A stretch of DNA of 64,000 nucleotides from Stygiobacter sp. (GTDB taxonomy: Bacteria > Pseudomonadota > Alphaproteobacteria > Rhodospirillales > Magnetospirillaceae): assembly GCA_006218045.1 (NCBI GenBank), contig VBWB01000010.1:48813-112812 (forward strand), written 5' to 3'. The notes under the pieces are model-generated. The model searched no databases, was not told the DNA's origin, and saw nothing but the letters and a program-made list of their open reading frames with translations. The translations under genes and the position numbers were made by a program. This document shows positions 63,658 through 64,000 of the stretch, piece after piece (positions within the stretch are counted from its first letter, which is position 1; the number at the start of each line of letters is the position of its first letter).

Positions 63658-63676
63658 TTTCCTCCCTAAACTTGAG
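63658..63676 (+). repeat. 19-bp direct repeat, right copy
   Basis: Identical to 60401-60419. The flanking bases on both sides differ between the copies, so the match is confined to this 19-bp word plus the presence of a terminator after it. Confidence 0.9.
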
Positions 63677-63702
63677 TCTGCACTTCGGGGCAGGCTTTTT
63701 TT
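63676..63702 (+). terminator. Intrinsic terminator after the right 19-bp repeat
   Basis: GTCTGC / GCAGGC arms (one G-T pair) enclose a CTTCGG tetraloop-type tip and are followed by seven T residues. It differs in sequence from the terminator after the left repeat. Confidence 0.8.
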
Positions 63703-63761
63703 GGCTGAAATCAAGGTGTTGGCTTATATATAAGCGGCATGGAATTTAGAGCATCGCGCCT

Positions 63762-64000
63762 TTAATCTGAGACATATCCGGCATGCTTGAGGTAGTTCCA
63801 GCATTCGTCGGCCGTATAGAGATCGCAGATGCTGCCGACGGCCTCCCATAGGGCGCTGATCGTGCGCGCGCCAACACGTGCGTGAATTTGTGCCTGGAGG
63901 GCGCAAAGGCAAGCGGGGGCCTCGTAGTGACGCGCGTCGGCTTTTTGATGCGATCTTGTGGTTGGCGCGTTCAGGGGCACGTTGGCGCGATTTGCCCGAG
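63762..64000 (-). mobile_element. IS630-family transposase, C-terminal part (continues beyond window)
   Basis: The minus-strand frame is open to the window edge and ends at TAA 63762-63764. The visible C-terminus, GARTISALWEAVGSICDLYT followed by ADECWNYLKHAGYVSD, matches the usual end of IS630-family transposases (ARTxxALWxAIGDICDLFTPxECxNYFxxAGY). The part immediately before (HYEAPACLCALQAQIHARV) has drifted from the expected LKAHLR-type sequence, so the element is probably decayed. The sequence after the stop (GCGCGATGCTCTAAATTCC on that strand) may be its terminal inverted repeat beside a TA-rich target. Confidence 0.7.

Larger units (their letters stand above)
63413..63761. other. Intergenic region with tandem repeats and the right direct repeat
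   Basis: About 350 bases without a convincing gene; a 63-codon frame at 63478 spans the tandem repeats and has no recognisable product. It contains the 12-bp triplicate at 63568-63603, the right 19-bp repeat with terminator, and, just before the IS630 remnant, the palindromic AT run CTTATATATAAG (63723-63734). Confidence 0.6.

Noticed and set aside
63478-63669. A 63-codon plus-strand frame over the 12-bp tandem repeats
   Set aside because: Its repetitive FVSRFVSQ-type translation simply reflects the repeats; no ribosome-binding site or domain.

Overview
This is a GC-rich chromosomal window (visibly about 65% G+C) from an alphaproteobacterium, most likely a Rhodospirillales / Magnetospirillum-type organism. 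The gene families pointing that way are a Mic60-like gene inside a hemC-hemD-hemY cluster, aerobic-type cobN, a SinR-like HTH regulator, AHL quorum-sensing genes, and a cluster of GANTC sites (the CcrM methylation target). The species assignment is inference. No rRNA operon, tRNA gene or CRISPR array was found.

Layout. 0-15 kb is mostly housekeeping: the end of a glycosyltransferase-like gene, an aminotransferase, a degenerate MoeA/MocA-like protein, a Panacea-type protein, an outer-membrane barrel, a ferritin-like protein, bcp, glnE, a large AsmA-like protein, tyrS and anmK. 15-25 kb holds phoU-pstB, a compact cobalamin block (cobN, cobW, cobU/cobP), yqhD, a periplasmic solute-binding protein and tsaD. 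25-30 kb is the hemC-hemD-mic60-hemY operon followed by cyaY, a minimal receiver protein and rpmE. 30-35 kb mixes a class III cyclase, a truncated GGDEF protein and an AT-rich foreign insert carrying a DUF3800 gene. 34.7-41.5 kb is an aryl-acid block (iorAB, GNAT, phenylacetate-CoA ligase) next to a LuxR solo and gabD. 41.5-53.3 kb contains a hydrolase, a TPR/SLOG-like/cyclase signalling protein, a chemoreceptor, trmJ, cimA, a methyltransferase, a HExxH protein, a hydrogenase-type maturation protease, and FecR and OmpA proteins. 53.4-58.3 kb is a quorum-sensing region with two related XRE regulators, luxR, luxI, two small related helical proteins and a B12-type radical SAM enzyme. 58.4-64 kb is accessory: ftsB with a motif-dense upstream region, an IS5 remnant, a lytic transglycosylase, a LuxR-type regulator divergent from an inverse autotransporter with a beta-helical passenger, and an IS630 fragment at the edge.

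How genes work together. hemC and hemD make uroporphyrinogen III, and cobN/cobW/cobU extend tetrapyrrole metabolism to cobalamin. IorAB oxidatively decarboxylates aryl-pyruvates, and PaaK can activate the corresponding arylacetates. LuxI/LuxR form a complete AHL circuit, with a second AHL-binding LuxR solo at 39.3-40.0 kb.

Three features cut across the gene map. A structured intergenic repeat occurs three times (23.2, 29.4 and 56.5 kb), and in two copies it supplies the stop codon of the neighbouring reverse-strand gene. A 19-bp direct repeat followed by a terminator brackets the LuxR/inverse-autotransporter module. An internally deleted IS5 transposase lies between ftsB and the lytic transglycosylase.
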